From contig CM054155.1 of assembly GCA_028751875.1 (NCBI GenBank), positions 52,782,800-52,846,799 on the forward strand: a stretch of 64,000 nucleotides of DNA. Reading direction: 5' to 3'. A program made the translations under genes and the position numbers. Under the pieces are notes generated by a model that was not told the DNA's origin, did not search any database, and worked only from the letters and a program-made list of their open reading frames with translations. Numbering within the stretch: position 1 is the first letter of the stretch; the number at the start of each line of letters is the position of its first letter. This DNA comes from Rapana venosa. Lineage: Eukaryota > Mollusca > Gastropoda > Neogastropoda > Muricidae. Positions 45,130 through 56,129 of this stretch are shown here, in pieces.

Positions 45130-46985
45130 GAAAGAAATGACGATTAAATCATGTGATCTTGATCCCATACCTGCTCCTGTCTTCTCACAATGTCTTCCAC
45201 AACTTGTACCCTCTGTCACCAAAATAGTAAACTCATCTCTTCTGTCAGGAAATTTTCCATCAACTCTCAAAACCGCAATAGTCACACCTCTACTAAAAAA
45301 AAGTATGACCTCGATCCCAACATTTTAAAGAATTACAGACCTGTCTCTAACTTACCTTTCATCTCCAAAGTACTTGAAAAAGTTGTTCTAAAACAACTCA
45401 ACAACCACTTTCATTCCAATAATCTCCTTCCCCCTTTTCAATCTGCCTATCACGCCAACCACAGCTCCGAAACCACCCTAGTCCACACCTTAGATACACT
45501 TCTACTTGCTGCTGATGCAGGGAAAATTTTCCTTCTCACTCTTCTCGACCTATCTGCTGCCTTTGACGCTATAGATCACTCAATTCTTCTTTCTCGCCTC
45601 CACAATATGTTTGGCATTAATCACACTGCCCTCACCTGATTTAGTTCATACCTCACAAACTGATTCCAGAAAGTTTGTGTCGACAAAATTCAATAAAAAC
45701 CTGTCAAACTGGAATGTGGCGTCCCACAGGGATCAGTTCTGGATCCTGTTCTTTTCACTCTCTACACTGCTTCACTCTCACACATAATAAACCACCACCA
45801 TATTGATAATCATTTCTATGCCGATGACACTCAGCTTCAATGTAGCAATACCCTTGAAAATCTGCCTTACCTCCTGAGAAATATGGCCCATTGCCTTCTA
45901 GACATTCAAAACTGGATGACTCAAAATAAGTTACAGCTAAATGCCGATAAAACGGAAGCCATGCTCATGGGGACCAAACATAAACTTTCCTCCATCACAA
46001 CGACTTCAGTGGAATTCAGCAATACGTCGGTTCCTCTGTCCAGCTCTGTGAAATATCTAGGTGTGGTTCTTGACAACACACTCTCTATGAAAAAATTCAA
46101 CACCCAGACCTGCCAGTCTTGCTACTATCTATTACAGCGCATAAGTGCAATATCGCAATTATCTGTCTACTGACACAACATCCAAACTTGTCACATCTCT
46201 CATTCTTTCTCGACTGGACTACTGTAATTCTCTCTTGGATGGTGTGCCGGCATCATCCATCCACTCTATTGAACGCATACAAAACTCTGCAGCTCGACTG
46301 GTCCTTAGAAAGAAAAAAATCTGAACACATCACTCCTCTTTTGCGATCTCTTCACTGGCTGCCTGCCTCACAAAGAATACAGTAAGGTAAAGATAAAGGT
46401 GTCCCATAACCTATTAGGTCGTAGGGGAGCGAGGCGTCAGAGACCTCACTTCTCTAGGGCCAGCATATTGAGGGCGGCGCCCATCTCCTCTCCCTCGCTG
46501 CTTTACCTTCCCTGACCCTAAAGAGGACAGGTACCCATTTACAGCTGGGTGAACTGGGGGAACTGTACTGAAGCCAAGGCGCGCAAACGGTAACCCATCC
46601 AACTGGTAACCACGCTCGACGCTGCTTAACTTGGCTGGGGGAAAGCGAGTGCTCTGACCACTGAGCTATCCCGTCCCCTATAAGATATAAGATTAATACC
46701 CTTTGTTTCAAATGTCTCCACAAATCTGCACCCTCTTATCTCTATAACTGTCTTCACCTGTACACTCCGTCCCGTTCCCTTCGTTTAGCTGTAGATACGT
46801 TGTGCTTTCGAACACCCAGATTTAAACAAACCACTGTTGGCCGTCGCTTTTTCTCTGTTTCGGTCCTCCACATGGAACGACCTCCCTCTTCCACTTCGCC
46901 AAAAGCCTTCATTTGATTCTTTCAAATCTAGCCTCAAAACGCACTTATACTCTACTTGAGACCTTCCCCTGTTATCGGTTCCTAC
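45130..46985 (+). pseudogene. LINE reverse transcriptase and C-terminal domain, broken
   Basis: NYRPVSNLPFISKVLEKVVL (fingers), FQSAYHANHSSETTLVHTLD, LLDLSAAFDAIDHSILLSRL (catalytic A), GVPQGSVLDPVLFTLYTASL (B; the usual LG is LD), NHFYADDTQLQCSNTLENLP (C, both aspartates kept), LNADKTEAMLMGTKHKLSS (D), SVKYLGVVLDNTLSMKKFNT. Stops at 45639 and near 45665 and 45690, and a frameshift near 46160, separate these. The C-terminal block continues on either side of the SINE to SFKSSLKT-like residues near 46935. Confidence 0.88.
46384..46678 (-). mobile_element. SINE family 3 with tRNA-like and 5S rRNA-like promoter parts
   Basis: Reverse complement starts GGGGACGGGATAGCTCAGTG with a tRNA A box, then GTCAGAGCACTCGC. 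This is followed by AAGTTAAGCAGCGTCGAGC and GTTGGATGGGTTACCG (46588-46634), which match the A box, intermediate element and C box region of 5S rRNA genes at the right spacing. A non-coding body then leads to a CTTTA-type 3' end. It splits the LINE C-terminal domain. Confidence 0.75.
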
Positions 46986-47159
46986 TTTTCAATACACTTC
47001 ACTTCCATCCCCCCCCCCCCCCCACCTAAGTGTGCTGTGTGTATAAATTCGATATTTGTATATCTTGATATTTGTGGATGGTTGCATGCGTGTGAATGAT
47101 TTGAATGCCAGCGCTTTGATTTCTTTACTTTACAAGATTCAGTGCTATATAAATTCCAT

Positions 47160-47165
47160 ACATTA

Positions 47166-47203
<38 letters not shown>

Positions 47204-47240
47204 TATTATTATTATTATTATTATTATTGTCGATAACAAC
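47160..47240 (+). repeat. ATT microsatellite (LINE tail)
   Basis: (TTA)n directly after the LINE 3' end. Confidence 0.95.
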
Positions 47241-47320
47241 ACCTAGATACTTCACAGCAGTGGGTAGTGGGACTGATGTATTGACGAGTTCTATTGAAGC
47301 TGTTGTAATGGAAGAGAGCT
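47236..47320 (-). mobile_element. small LINE fragment
   Basis: Reverse complement shows the SSITTTSVEF-type and LGVV-type blocks of the CR1/L2-group RT (CTAGATACTTCACAGC near 47245; TTGAAGCTGTTGTAATGG near 47295). About 80 bases, between two microsatellites. Confidence 0.6.
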
Positions 47321-47650
47321 GCTGCTGCTACTGCTACTGCTACTGCTGCTGCTGCTATGACTTCGACTTCTATGACTATTACTACACGACAACGCTGACC
47401 ATGATGCTTCTCCTTCTGTTCTGCTAATGCTGATGACTATGCTATTAATGATTACGATGATGATGACGATGATATTGATGATGACGATGATAATGATGAT
47501 GATGATGATGATGACGATGATGATGATGACGACGACGACGACGCTGACGACGACGGCGACGACGATGATGACGATGACGGTATTAATAGTAATCAAGACT
47601 CATACTCACTGCATGTATTATCATCATCATCACTGCATGACCCGGCAACA
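47320..47650 (+). repeat. CTG and GAT microsatellites
   Basis: (CTG/CTA)n followed by (GAT/GAC)n. Confidence 0.93.
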
Positions 47651-47805
47651 CACTGATCATCGTTGGTATCACAGCTTTCGCCAATAGAAATCTCTGCAAA
47701 GACAAACACTTTATGTACCAATATCTTTTCTATCCGTGAATCTGTCTGTCTGTCTTTCCACTATTTTGATCGCCTGTGTTCCCACACTACATACGAATCT
47801 ACACA

Positions 47806-47958
47806 ATGAAACGAATTCCGCATAATCTGATCTGTTTGGCTTTGTTTTATTTTTTTGTTTGTGTTTTAGGTGCTGATTCCTGTTTCGATTTTTCAAAAGA
47901 GTGCATGTACCTTGCATGCAGAACGATCCAAACGTGCGGCACCTCACTTTCTCTTTAG
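47806..47958 (+). CDS. possible short secreted cysteine-containing peptide or terminal exon
   Basis: From the ATG at 47806 the frame reads MKRIPHNLICLALFYFFVCV, like a signal peptide (basic start, hydrophobic core), then a short tail with five Cys to a stop at 47958. Alternatively the core is an intron end: a pyrimidine tract and TTTTAG end at 47869, and the downstream part would be a terminal exon in phase 1. No family is recognised. Support is only compositional; there is no second copy or promoter evidence. Confidence 0.25.
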   Translation: MKRIPHNLICLALFYFFVCVLGADSCFDFSKECMYLACRTIQTCGTSLSL

Positions 47959-47959
47959 G

Positions 47960-48575
47960 TAGTTGTTTCATGAACAGTTTAGCCTAATGCCTGTCCAAGC
48001 TCTCAGGTGCATGCTAGGTATCCTTTATGTTACAGGAACATACTAAACTCTGAAGTGAATGACGTCTGGTCTATCAATTCTTCGGCCCTAGTGCATTCAA
48101 GAAATGCATAGGACAAACACTATGGCAGATAGAGAACATCTCTGACAGGACAAGCTCCCACTTGATGAACCATTCTTCCAAAACATTTTTTACAACTCCA
48201 CTGCTTGTTTTAAAACAAACTGACTGAATAATGTTCATACAATGACTGAACGGTGTTCATAAATTGCCACCAACCTATAGTTACTGAAGGATGTTGACAA
48301 ACTGACTGAATAATGTTGAAAAATTGACTTCGAGGAACGGAAAAAGGGACTGGCAAAGCCTTCGTTCCAAGGTATCGTTAGACAGCTCTCAGCACCACAT
48401 CATGTTCTTTACATTAAAGGATTAACAATAAAACAAACAAAAACTCCGTTTCAAGTCGGAGTATGGAAGCCTGTATAGCAAGAGGCTTGAAAACAGCCAT
48501 ATGCCACAACCTTTTCACCCAGCTATGTGCTTATGGTCTCTCAGTGGTTCCCCGTGTAATGGTCTGTAAGTCATC
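47960..48575. other. no gene seen
   Basis: Unique-looking sequence; a degenerate repeat of GACTGAATAATGTT occurs around 48220-48330. Confidence 0.5.
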
Positions 48576-49148
48576 ACCTTTGAGCCTGTGGGCAGCACTG
48601 TGTGTGGCTCTGTTTTTGAATCCTGGATGTGTGTGTGTTTCTGCTTCCTTTCGAGAATTTGTTTACATCTTCTTGTGCGTGTTTTCACCCTGAGCTATTT
48701 GGTCAGAACATTTTTCTCTGTTAGTATCTACTTTAGGAGATATTTCAATGTATAATTTTCATTTTCTGTTTGATTGTTCAAACATTTGCATCGACTTATG
48801 ATTTGTGCATATATGACTGTGCTGGTCTTCGTGACCCACTTCAAACTGACCCTGCTGCCCTTCAACAACTTGCATGTGATTCACGAATTTTCACCACCTC
48901 CATCAATCAAGTCTAGTGTGTGTTGGGCTGTTACCATGGCAGTGAGAGCCGCGGACATTAGAGCTATGCTCGCACCTGAGTTTTGTCAGAAAAAATACAC
49001 GCTTGCTTCTGAGATTAAGCAACATGTAACAAACTTAGGCATTCATTGTCGCAAAAACAGACGGGGAACACGGGCAGGCCGACGTCATCGCCAGTGGTGG
49101 CCTTTCCTCTCCCGTGTTCCCCCCCTCACCTCTGACGTCACTTCTGCA

Positions 49149-49155
<7 letters not shown>
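48576..49155 (+). mobile_element. CR1/L2-group LINE, 5' end only
   Basis: Matches 42981-43550: 5' UTR (CACCTTTGAGCCTGTGGGCA), then MTVLVFVTHFKLTLLPFNNL, MAVRAADIRAMLAPEFCQKK and KNRRGTRAGRRHRQW. The frame is open from 48774 to the (TA)n at 49155. The 3' part of the element is missing. Confidence 0.8.
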
Positions 49156-49221
<66 letters not shown>

Positions 49222-49230
49222 ATATATATG
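49153..49230 (+). repeat. TA microsatellite
   Basis: (TA)n of about 38 units exactly where the LINE homology stops. Confidence 0.97.
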
Positions 49231-49352
49231 CATGTGTCTATGTGTTTTGTGACTCTGTGTAGTATATACAAACTAATTCTATTTAATTTTAGTAACTTTA
49301 TATGTCTTTTCTCGTTAAAGGCTTTTATAACATCGTATTCCTCCATTGTGTG

Positions 49353-49353
49353 T

Positions 49354-49405
<52 letters not shown>

Positions 49406-49414
49406 TGTGTGTTG

Positions 49415-49468
<54 letters not shown>

Positions 49469-49530
49469 TGTGTGCACGTGTGCATGCGTTCGTAAATGAG
49501 TGGTCCGTGCGCGTGTGTGTTTGTGATATC
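49353..49530 (+). repeat. GT microsatellite
   Basis: Interrupted (GT)n. Confidence 0.97.
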
Positions 49531-49929
49531 TTTTGAAAGTTATCTTTGAATATTTAAGCCAGTATGAAATGTACCTTTCTTGTGTCTTTCTAGATTATGA
49601 TAAGTATGAATGTGCCTGTCAGTATTGTAATTGCCCTTCATAGGATGAGTGAAGTGTTTTTGATCTCACTTCTTAATCACTCCACTGGCTTACTTACAGT
49701 CTATCTATCACCGCTGCCCACTACCGCTGTACAAAGTGTTTTCCAAACTTACTGCATTTCCCCATAGAACAGACGGAGCCCGTTCTGCAATGGTCTGTGT
49801 TGTCTGTACAGCTCTGTCCAGGCTCCAGTCCTGTGGAGGAGAGGAAAGACAAACAGCAGTTGCATCACCATCAGTTTACAACGTTTGAACAGAGCTGAAG
49901 CTCAAGTTCTACTCATGCTTTCTTCTCCC
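49531..49929. other. no gene seen
   Basis: No coding or repeat signal recognised. Confidence 0.5.
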
Positions 49930-50335
49930 TTTCAATTATCAGTCATTATTGTGTTTTATTGTTCCTCGACTACCCCCTGGTACACCAAGTGGTCAGAGGT
50001 TTCAGTGTGTGGTCGATTATCCGTCATCATTATGGTAGCTGCATTCCGACTTGGGGGATGCAGTTGGCAATTGAGCCCACAACTGTTATTAGGACAGTCA
50101 AGAGGCACCTCCCAGCTCTGTGCAATGTTCATGTGCGGCCTGCTCTTTTGATGTGCACCAGTCCGAAAGCACATGGCTTCCTCTCTTTTACAGTATCCAC
50201 CAAAAGACTTGACATTCAGCTGGATTTCCTTGTCAAACTGTAAAGAAAAGGTTAGGCTGAGAATCGAACTCAAAACCTCTCTGGTTACTTGTTAGGCGGG
50301 TGAACTTCTAATCCATCCTTCCACCTTCCGTCTTT
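49930..50335 (-). mobile_element. probable tRNA-derived SINE, family 5
   Basis: Reverse complement starts near GGATGGATTAGAAGTTCACC with a good B box (GAGTTCGATTCTC, near 50260). A non-coding body follows, including CATGAACATTGCACAGAGCT, and it ends near AATAAAACACAATAATGAC. Single copy here, so the boundaries are approximate. Confidence 0.5.
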
Positions 50336-50379
50336 TGTTGTGGTTTGATCTGATCAACAAACCAACAACCAGTTCTCAT

Positions 50380-50520
50380 CAGCCAACCAGCCAGCCATCC
50401 TAGCAAACACACAAGCGATTAAAAAAAACAAAGCAAGCAAGCTAGCAACCAACCAATCAGAAAACAAGCAAGCAAGCAAACACTGCAGAAAGAAGGAGGG
50501 AAAAGCAAACCCTTTCACCA
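50380..50520 (+). repeat. degenerate AACC/AAGC repeat
   Basis: Loose tetranucleotide periodicity (CAACCAACC, CAAGCAAGC). Confidence 0.7.
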
Positions 50521-50651
50521 AACCTGCGCTTCCTTGTCGTTCTTGTTGTTACGTTCTATTGTTTTTCGGAACTGTCTATTTCAACTCTGTCTTAAATACC
50601 AATGTCTTATATCATAGAGGACAAAACAGAAGAAAGGGGGAGGGATGATAA

Positions 50652-50654
<3 letters not shown>

Positions 50655-50712
<58 letters not shown>

Positions 50713-50799
50713 TGTTGTAGTAGTAGATGTAGTTGTAGTAGTTGAAGTAGTAGAAGTAGTTGTAGTAGTAGTGGTGGTAGTAGTAGTAGTAGCAGTAAT

Positions 50800-50834
<35 letters not shown>

Positions 50835-50848
50835 TAGTAGTAGTAGTT

Positions 50849-50881
<33 letters not shown>

Positions 50882-50898
50882 ATAGCAGCAACAGCAGC

Positions 50899-50943
<45 letters not shown>

Positions 50944-50960
50944 TGTAGTAGTAGTAAAAT
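50655..50960 (+). repeat. TAG/CAG trinucleotide tract
   Basis: (TAG)n with GTT, GGA and CAG variants: the same triplet class as 38-40 kb but in the opposite orientation. Confidence 0.95.
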
Positions 50961-51195
50961 GTATGTATGTATGTATGTATGCATGTATGCATGTATGTGT
51001 GTGCTGGGGGGGGGGGTGCGTGCGTACGCGCGCGCATGTGTGTGTGTGTGTTTGTGTGTCTGTGTGTGTCTGTGTGTGTGTTAGTGTGTGTGTTAGTGTA
51101 TGTGTGTGTGTGTGTTAGTGTGTGCGTGTGTGTGTTAGTGTGTGGTGTTAGTGTATGTTGTGTGTGTGCGGTGTGTGTTAGTGTTGTGTGTGTTT
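50960..51195 (+). repeat. TATG and GT microsatellites
   Basis: (ATGT)n followed by interrupted (GT)n. Confidence 0.95.
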
Positions 51196-51256
51196 TACTT
51201 CACTTTACTTTTATTTTATTCCTTTTTATCCATTTATTTTGAGGATCAGGGAACAA

Positions 51257-51406
51257 GATCTTTTTTTACACACAGTCCAAGTGTGTATGTGGTTTGAAAA
51301 TATTGTCATAAATTCCCACCGGCACACAATGGTCTCTTCCCAAAAGCGGAGCAGGTTTTAACCTGTGTACAAGATGTTTTGCGTGTGTTCGCACATAGGA
51401 TTTCGG
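51257..51406 (-). mobile_element. SINE family 1, copy F (5'-truncated)
   Basis: Contains, in reverse, the 3' half of the family (CACCGGCACACAATGG, AAGCGGAGCAGG, CGCACATAGGATTTCGGTTT). Confidence 0.8.
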
Positions 51407-51576
51407 TTTACACACATACACAACGCACCACACAACCAACACACACAACAACACACCCCACACACCCCACCCACACCCATACAATCCACGCACGCACGCA
51501 CCACACACACACAACACACCACACACACACACACACAACCACACATACACACACACACAAACGCACACGAACACAC
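51407..51576 (+). repeat. CA microsatellite, interrupted
   Basis: Lies between two oppositely oriented SINE family 1 copies. Confidence 0.95.
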
Positions 51577-51935
51577 GGGATAGCCTAGTGGTCAGAACAT
51601 TGCGCCCGCAATCTGACGACCCGGGTTCGATTCCCGTTCAAGGGGATATTTTCCTCTGGAGTTAACATCAGTGCTGACTCCATTCTTCCCAAAAGTCCCT
51701 CAGATGAGACTATAAACCGAGGTCCCGTGTGCGAACGCACGCAGAATATCTTGTGCACACGTTAGATCCTGTTCCGCTTTTCGTAAGAGTAGGCCATTGT
51801 GTGCCAGTGGGAACAGATGACAGAATTTACAAAACTGTATACACACGGGACTAGATGTAATAAACCCCCACATAATTCCTTTTTCCATTATCCTCGATAT
51901 AAAAGATTTTTAAAAAATAAAAAATAAAATAAAAT
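51577..51935 (+). mobile_element. SINE family 1, copy G, near full length
   Basis: GGGATAGCCTAGTGGTCAGA (A box), GGTTCGATTCCCG (B box), ATAAACCGAGGTCCCGTGTG, GAGTAGGCCATTGTGTGCCA, tail of AAAATAAAATAAAATG. (CA)n on both sides shows insertion into a CA repeat. Confidence 0.92.
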
Positions 51936-51949
51936 GAATAAAAAATCAA

Positions 51950-51971
51950 ACAACACACACACACACACACA

Positions 51972-52010
<39 letters not shown>

Positions 52011-52185
52011 CACGTGCGTGCGTGCGCGCGAATATATTTATATATATATATATATATATAATATATATATATATATTATATATATATATATATATATATT
52101 TTGTGTGTGTGTGGTGGTGTGTGTGTGTGTTGGTGTGTGTGTGGTGTGTGTGTGTGTGTGTAAAGAAAGAAAAAACAAAGAGAGA

Positions 52186-52238
<53 letters not shown>

Positions 52239-52245
52239 CTGAACA
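51950..52245 (+). repeat. CA, TA, GT and GA microsatellites in series
   Basis: Four dinucleotide classes in a row: (CA)n, (TA)n, (GT)n, (GA)n. Confidence 0.97.
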
Positions 52246-52335
52246 CTGAACACTGAACAGGTTTTATTGTACTTCGGCCTTGGGCCACTATACAAAACAT
52301 GTTTGGGGAAGGGGGGAGGAAGACATAGCAGAAAA
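52246..52335 (-). mobile_element. 3' end fragment shared with the LINE at 53.3 kb
   Basis: The reverse complement contains GGCCGAAGTACAATAAAACC, matching GGGCCGAAGTACCATTAAAT at the 3' end of the 53.3-57.0 kb LINE. Very short. Confidence 0.5.
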
Positions 52336-52384
52336 CGTTTATATCCATTTCTAATTTTCAATTCTGCAAGCATACAGGATTACT

Positions 52385-52980
52385 CCCAATATCTTCTAGT
52401 CATCATCATCCCCATCATCATCTTTAGCATTTACATAATCATCACCATCAGCATCTTCATTACCTATAGCAGCAGCTGCAGCCAGTATATCAACATAACC
52501 ATCATTACTTCCATCTTCTACATCATCATTATCAACAACATCATCTTCATCACTACGCTATCACCATCTTCTACAACTGTATAGTCATTTTCGTCACGAT
52601 TATCTCTTCAATCTCTGCATCATGGTCATAATCATCATCTTCATCATCGTTTCCATTGTTATCTTCAATATATACATCATTGTCATCATCTCATCTTTGA
52701 CATCTCCATCATAGTTACCGCCACCACTATCACCTTCAACAACCACGCCATCGTTACCATCACCACCATCGTCACCTCAGCATCTACATCAACATCACCT
52801 TCAAACACTTCCACCATCATCGCCATCCTCCTCCTAAACATCTACATCATAATCGTCCTTTCAAAAATAAATAGATAAATAATAGAAAGAAAAAAATCTT
52901 TTTTCATTTTCATTTTTTCACACACGCACAACACAATACCACACACACACACACACACACACCCCAAACACACACACACA

Positions 52981-53015
<35 letters not shown>

Positions 53016-53250
53016 TCTCGTCTTCCCCATCTGTAACATCATCACCATTTTAATCAACTACATCAACATCAACCCCATCAATACTTACATAATTGTCACC
53101 ATCATAACCCTTACCTCTACTTCACCATCTTCAACATCCAAAATCATCATCACTATATTCAACATCTACCTAATCATCATCAACATTATTGACATCATCA
53201 TCAATATCCCCATCATCGTCAGACACCCTGCAATCTCTGCATCATCCCTC
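52385..53250 (+). repeat. degenerate ATC/CAT tract with CA microsatellite
   Basis: Loose CAT/ATC triplets over about 850 bases, split at 52918-53012 by (CA)n. No gene. Confidence 0.85.
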
Positions 53251-53564
53251 AGAGAGAGAGAACTTTGAAGCGATTTAATGGTACTTCGGCCCTAGTCTAC
53301 AATATAATCAGCTGGGGAAATGGGTATAGTACTACAGGAACATGTTGCTAAATTTCAAACATAAAACGATCCAAACTTAGAAACAGAAAAATTGGCATGG
53401 AACATTGAAACCAAAATTACATTGAAAATAAACTAACATCGTGCAACATAAACCTGTGCTTGACCCAGGATGTAAATTCAAGACATCTCGAGTGCACTAC
53501 CAGAAGGGAAAAATAATAATCAATCAGCCAAGCTCACAAAACAACCTCAATAACATATGTTAAA

Positions 53565-55200
53565 TCATATAATACAGCTCTTTCTTCTGTTAACTGAGTG
53601 GAAGACATATCGGGAGACACTGTGCATCTTGTGAATATTTGACACTTGCAGCAACATATGGATGGGAACTTTAGTTAAATTACCCAAGAATTTAATTCTA
53701 AGACCCGAATACATGGGACAATCAAAGAGAAAATGCTGTTCGTCTTCGGTGACTGACACACAAAAAGGACAGTTTTTGTTTTGCAGAGAATCGCTGTAAC
53801 GATGCACATTTGCATTTAGTGGCAGGACATTAAATCTTATTTGAGACACAGCAACCCATAAGCAGTAGGTATCAATATCATTAATGTATTTTTCTCTTTC
53901 AAAAATTGTTTTAAATGATCTATAGTCATTATATCTATTGCGATCTTCAATTGTGGAAAACCACTCTTGTATAAAGGTGTCAACAAGTCTCTGCTTAAAT
54001 AGACGTAAGAAAGCTTTAACATCCCCAACGCCTTGCTGCACCCAGACAAACTGAAAACCTGTCTGACATAAAATTTCTCTTACTTTTGTTACCAGCAGTT
54101 CTTCCCAGTTCTATCTAGGTTAAGCAACATCTGATAAGCCTTGTAGGGTAGTCTTTTAGATTCCATTTGTAACAGCCTAAACCAATATCGCAATGCAGAA
54201 ACACAAGAATTAACATATAGAGGATATCTCCCCAAATCACCATAAATCATCTTATTTGGAGTTTTTACTGGAACACCCAGGAATCTTTTACAGACTAACA
54301 TATGTACTTTTTCTAAATGATCTAGCTTGGTCAAACCCCAAATTTCGGATGCATAAAGTAAAACAGATTGTATTTTAGCGTCAAATATTTTACATAACGA
54401 AATAGCAGTCATTTCCTTATATTTTTGGAAGGCTTTATTCAGTTGCACAGCTGCCTTCTTGCCCTTAGTTGCTAGATGTTCAGTTCCTTCTTCATGCTGA
54501 TCATTGTCGTAAAATTAAAACCCTAAATAACAATAATTATTTACAACATATATTTTTTTCCCGTCAAAAATCCATTGCTCATGTTGGCCTAAGTAACCCC
54601 CTTTTCTAAAAACCATGACTTTTGTTTTTTCAGTATTAACATTTAATTTCATTTCCTTACAGCATCTATGTAATACATTTAGTTGATTTTGAAGGCCACC
54701 TGGAGTTGTTGAAAAACAAAGCCACATCATCAGCAAAAAGTAAGATAAACAACTCAATGCCACCTGGAAGCATTTGTACGCCATGCTTACCTTCAGCATC
54801 CATGTGGTCAGCCAGCTGATTTATAAAAATAGAGAATAATGTAGGGCTCAGGACGCATCCTTGCCTTACACCAAGTGGACATTCAAAAAATTCCGTAAAC
54901 TCATTGTTTGTACGGACACATGACAGTAATGCACAATACATTGATTTCAAGCATACCATAAATTTTCCTTTCACACCTTGTTTTTTCATACATTGAAGAA
55001 GCTTATCATGGCGAACAGAATCGAATGCTTTCCTAAAGTCAACAAAAGCAACATATAATTTTCTCCCCCTTTTTTGCATGCATTTCTGAACAACTGCATT
55101 TAGGTTGAATATCTGATCCACAGTTGAGTATCCTTTCCGGAATCCTGCCTGACTTTCTGAAATCATATTATTACTTTCCAGCCATTTATAAAGTCTTGAA
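53565..55200 (-). pseudogene. LINE reverse transcriptase and C-terminal zinc-binding-like domain, broken
   Basis: SESQAGFRKGYSTVDQIFNL, LYVAFVDFRKAFDSVRHDKL (catalytic A, near 55050), GVRQGCVLSPTLFSIFINQL (B), LFILLFADDVALFF (C, both aspartates kept, near 54740), KLNVNTEKTKVMVFRKGGYL (D), VLLYASEIWGLTKLDHLEKV, VHMLVCKRFLGVPVKTPNKM, then QGVGDVKAFLRLFKQRLVDT and CPFCVSVTEDEQHFLFDCPM (C2HC-like). Frame changes at about 54720, 54500, 54085 and 54040. All RT motifs survive, so decay is moderate. Confidence 0.88.
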
Positions 55201-55418
55201 TTTAAGATAGATGTGTAAACTTAGATATAATGCTTAAGAGGGAAACTCCCTGTAATTGTCAACGTTATCATGGTCTCCTTTTTTGTGGATTGGGTATAAT
55301 TATGGCCTTGGACCACTCTTTGGGATAAATACCAGATGAAAGATGATATTAAATAATCTGACCAAAAACGTTATTACAATTTTATCACCAGTTTTTAACA
55401 TCTCAGCTGATATGTCAT

Positions 55419-55988
55419 CTATACCACTTGCTTTCTCAGTTTTAGTTTTCGAATTGCTTCTTTTACTTCATCCCCTGATATATCTTTATTTAATGTGTGA
55501 TCGGCATCTTCCATTAGATCCGCTGAAATATCACTGGGATGATCACTTTCTTCATGTTTATTAAAAACATCTTTAAAGTGATTAAACCACTTCTCAGTAC
55601 TTATATTATTATATATCTTTTCCCTATTCCCACACCCCATATTTCTAACCTCTTTCCAAAACTGTGATGAACTGTTAACACTCTTAGCTAATGATTCAGC
55701 CTTATGCTTTCTATAATCTTGCTTTTTAGATTTTAATAGCTTTTTGTACTGTTTTCTTTTCTCGACATAAACAATCCGATCTTCTTCCTTTCTGGTGAAG
55801 CGAAAAAAGTTTAGCATCTTTCTGCTTTCTTTTTTCGCAAGTCCACATTCATTATCAAACCATTCAGATTTCTTTGTACTGTTCACTGAAATCCTTCTAG
55901 ACATGCATTCGCTTGCATCTTTCAAACACTTGGTAAACATGTCTAGAGCAGTTTCAACATTTTCATCAAGGGTGTTTGTAGCTATCAA
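55419..55988 (-). pseudogene. LINE endonuclease-RT linker segment
   Basis: An open 189-codon stretch, rich in Lys/Glu: WFDNECGLAKKESRKMLNFF, then ESLAKSVNSSSQFWKEVRNM, and DEVKEAIRKLKLRK just before the expected A-x-G-x-D-G RT start. It is the typical basic linker of LINE ORF2 proteins. It ends in a frameshift at the RT start. Confidence 0.8.
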
Positions 55989-56129
55989 AATCTGTTGTGA
56001 ATTTCCCTGCTTTTTTAGCGCATTTAGATATTTGTCTTCTTTTGTTTGGTTCCTACTAATTTTTTAATAAAATTCCTTTCATTCTGTTGTTCCTGTGATT
56101 TTGAAATACAGTTTGTAACCTCTAATCTC

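Larger units (their letters stand above)
42978..47235 (+). mobile_element. CR1/L2-group LINE, longest copy, 5' end to 3' tail
   Basis: The 5' region (42978 on) matches a second copy at 48576, so this is close to the true 5' end. ORF1-like N-terminal sequence (43180-43550), endonuclease (43840-44610), RT (45140-46180), C-terminal block and 3' UTR follow. The 3' end has AGCGCTTTGATTTCTTTAC, GTGCTATATAAATTCCATAC and an (ATT)n tail at 47165. A SINE interrupts at 46384-46678. Many stops; inactive. Confidence 0.88.

Noticed and set aside
46588..46634. 5S rRNA gene
   Set aside because: Only about 45 bases of the 120-base gene are present, embedded in a SINE.
49035..49346. Ile/Tyr-repeat frames near 49.2 and 52.1 kb
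   Set aside because: Readings of (TA)n and (CA)n microsatellites.
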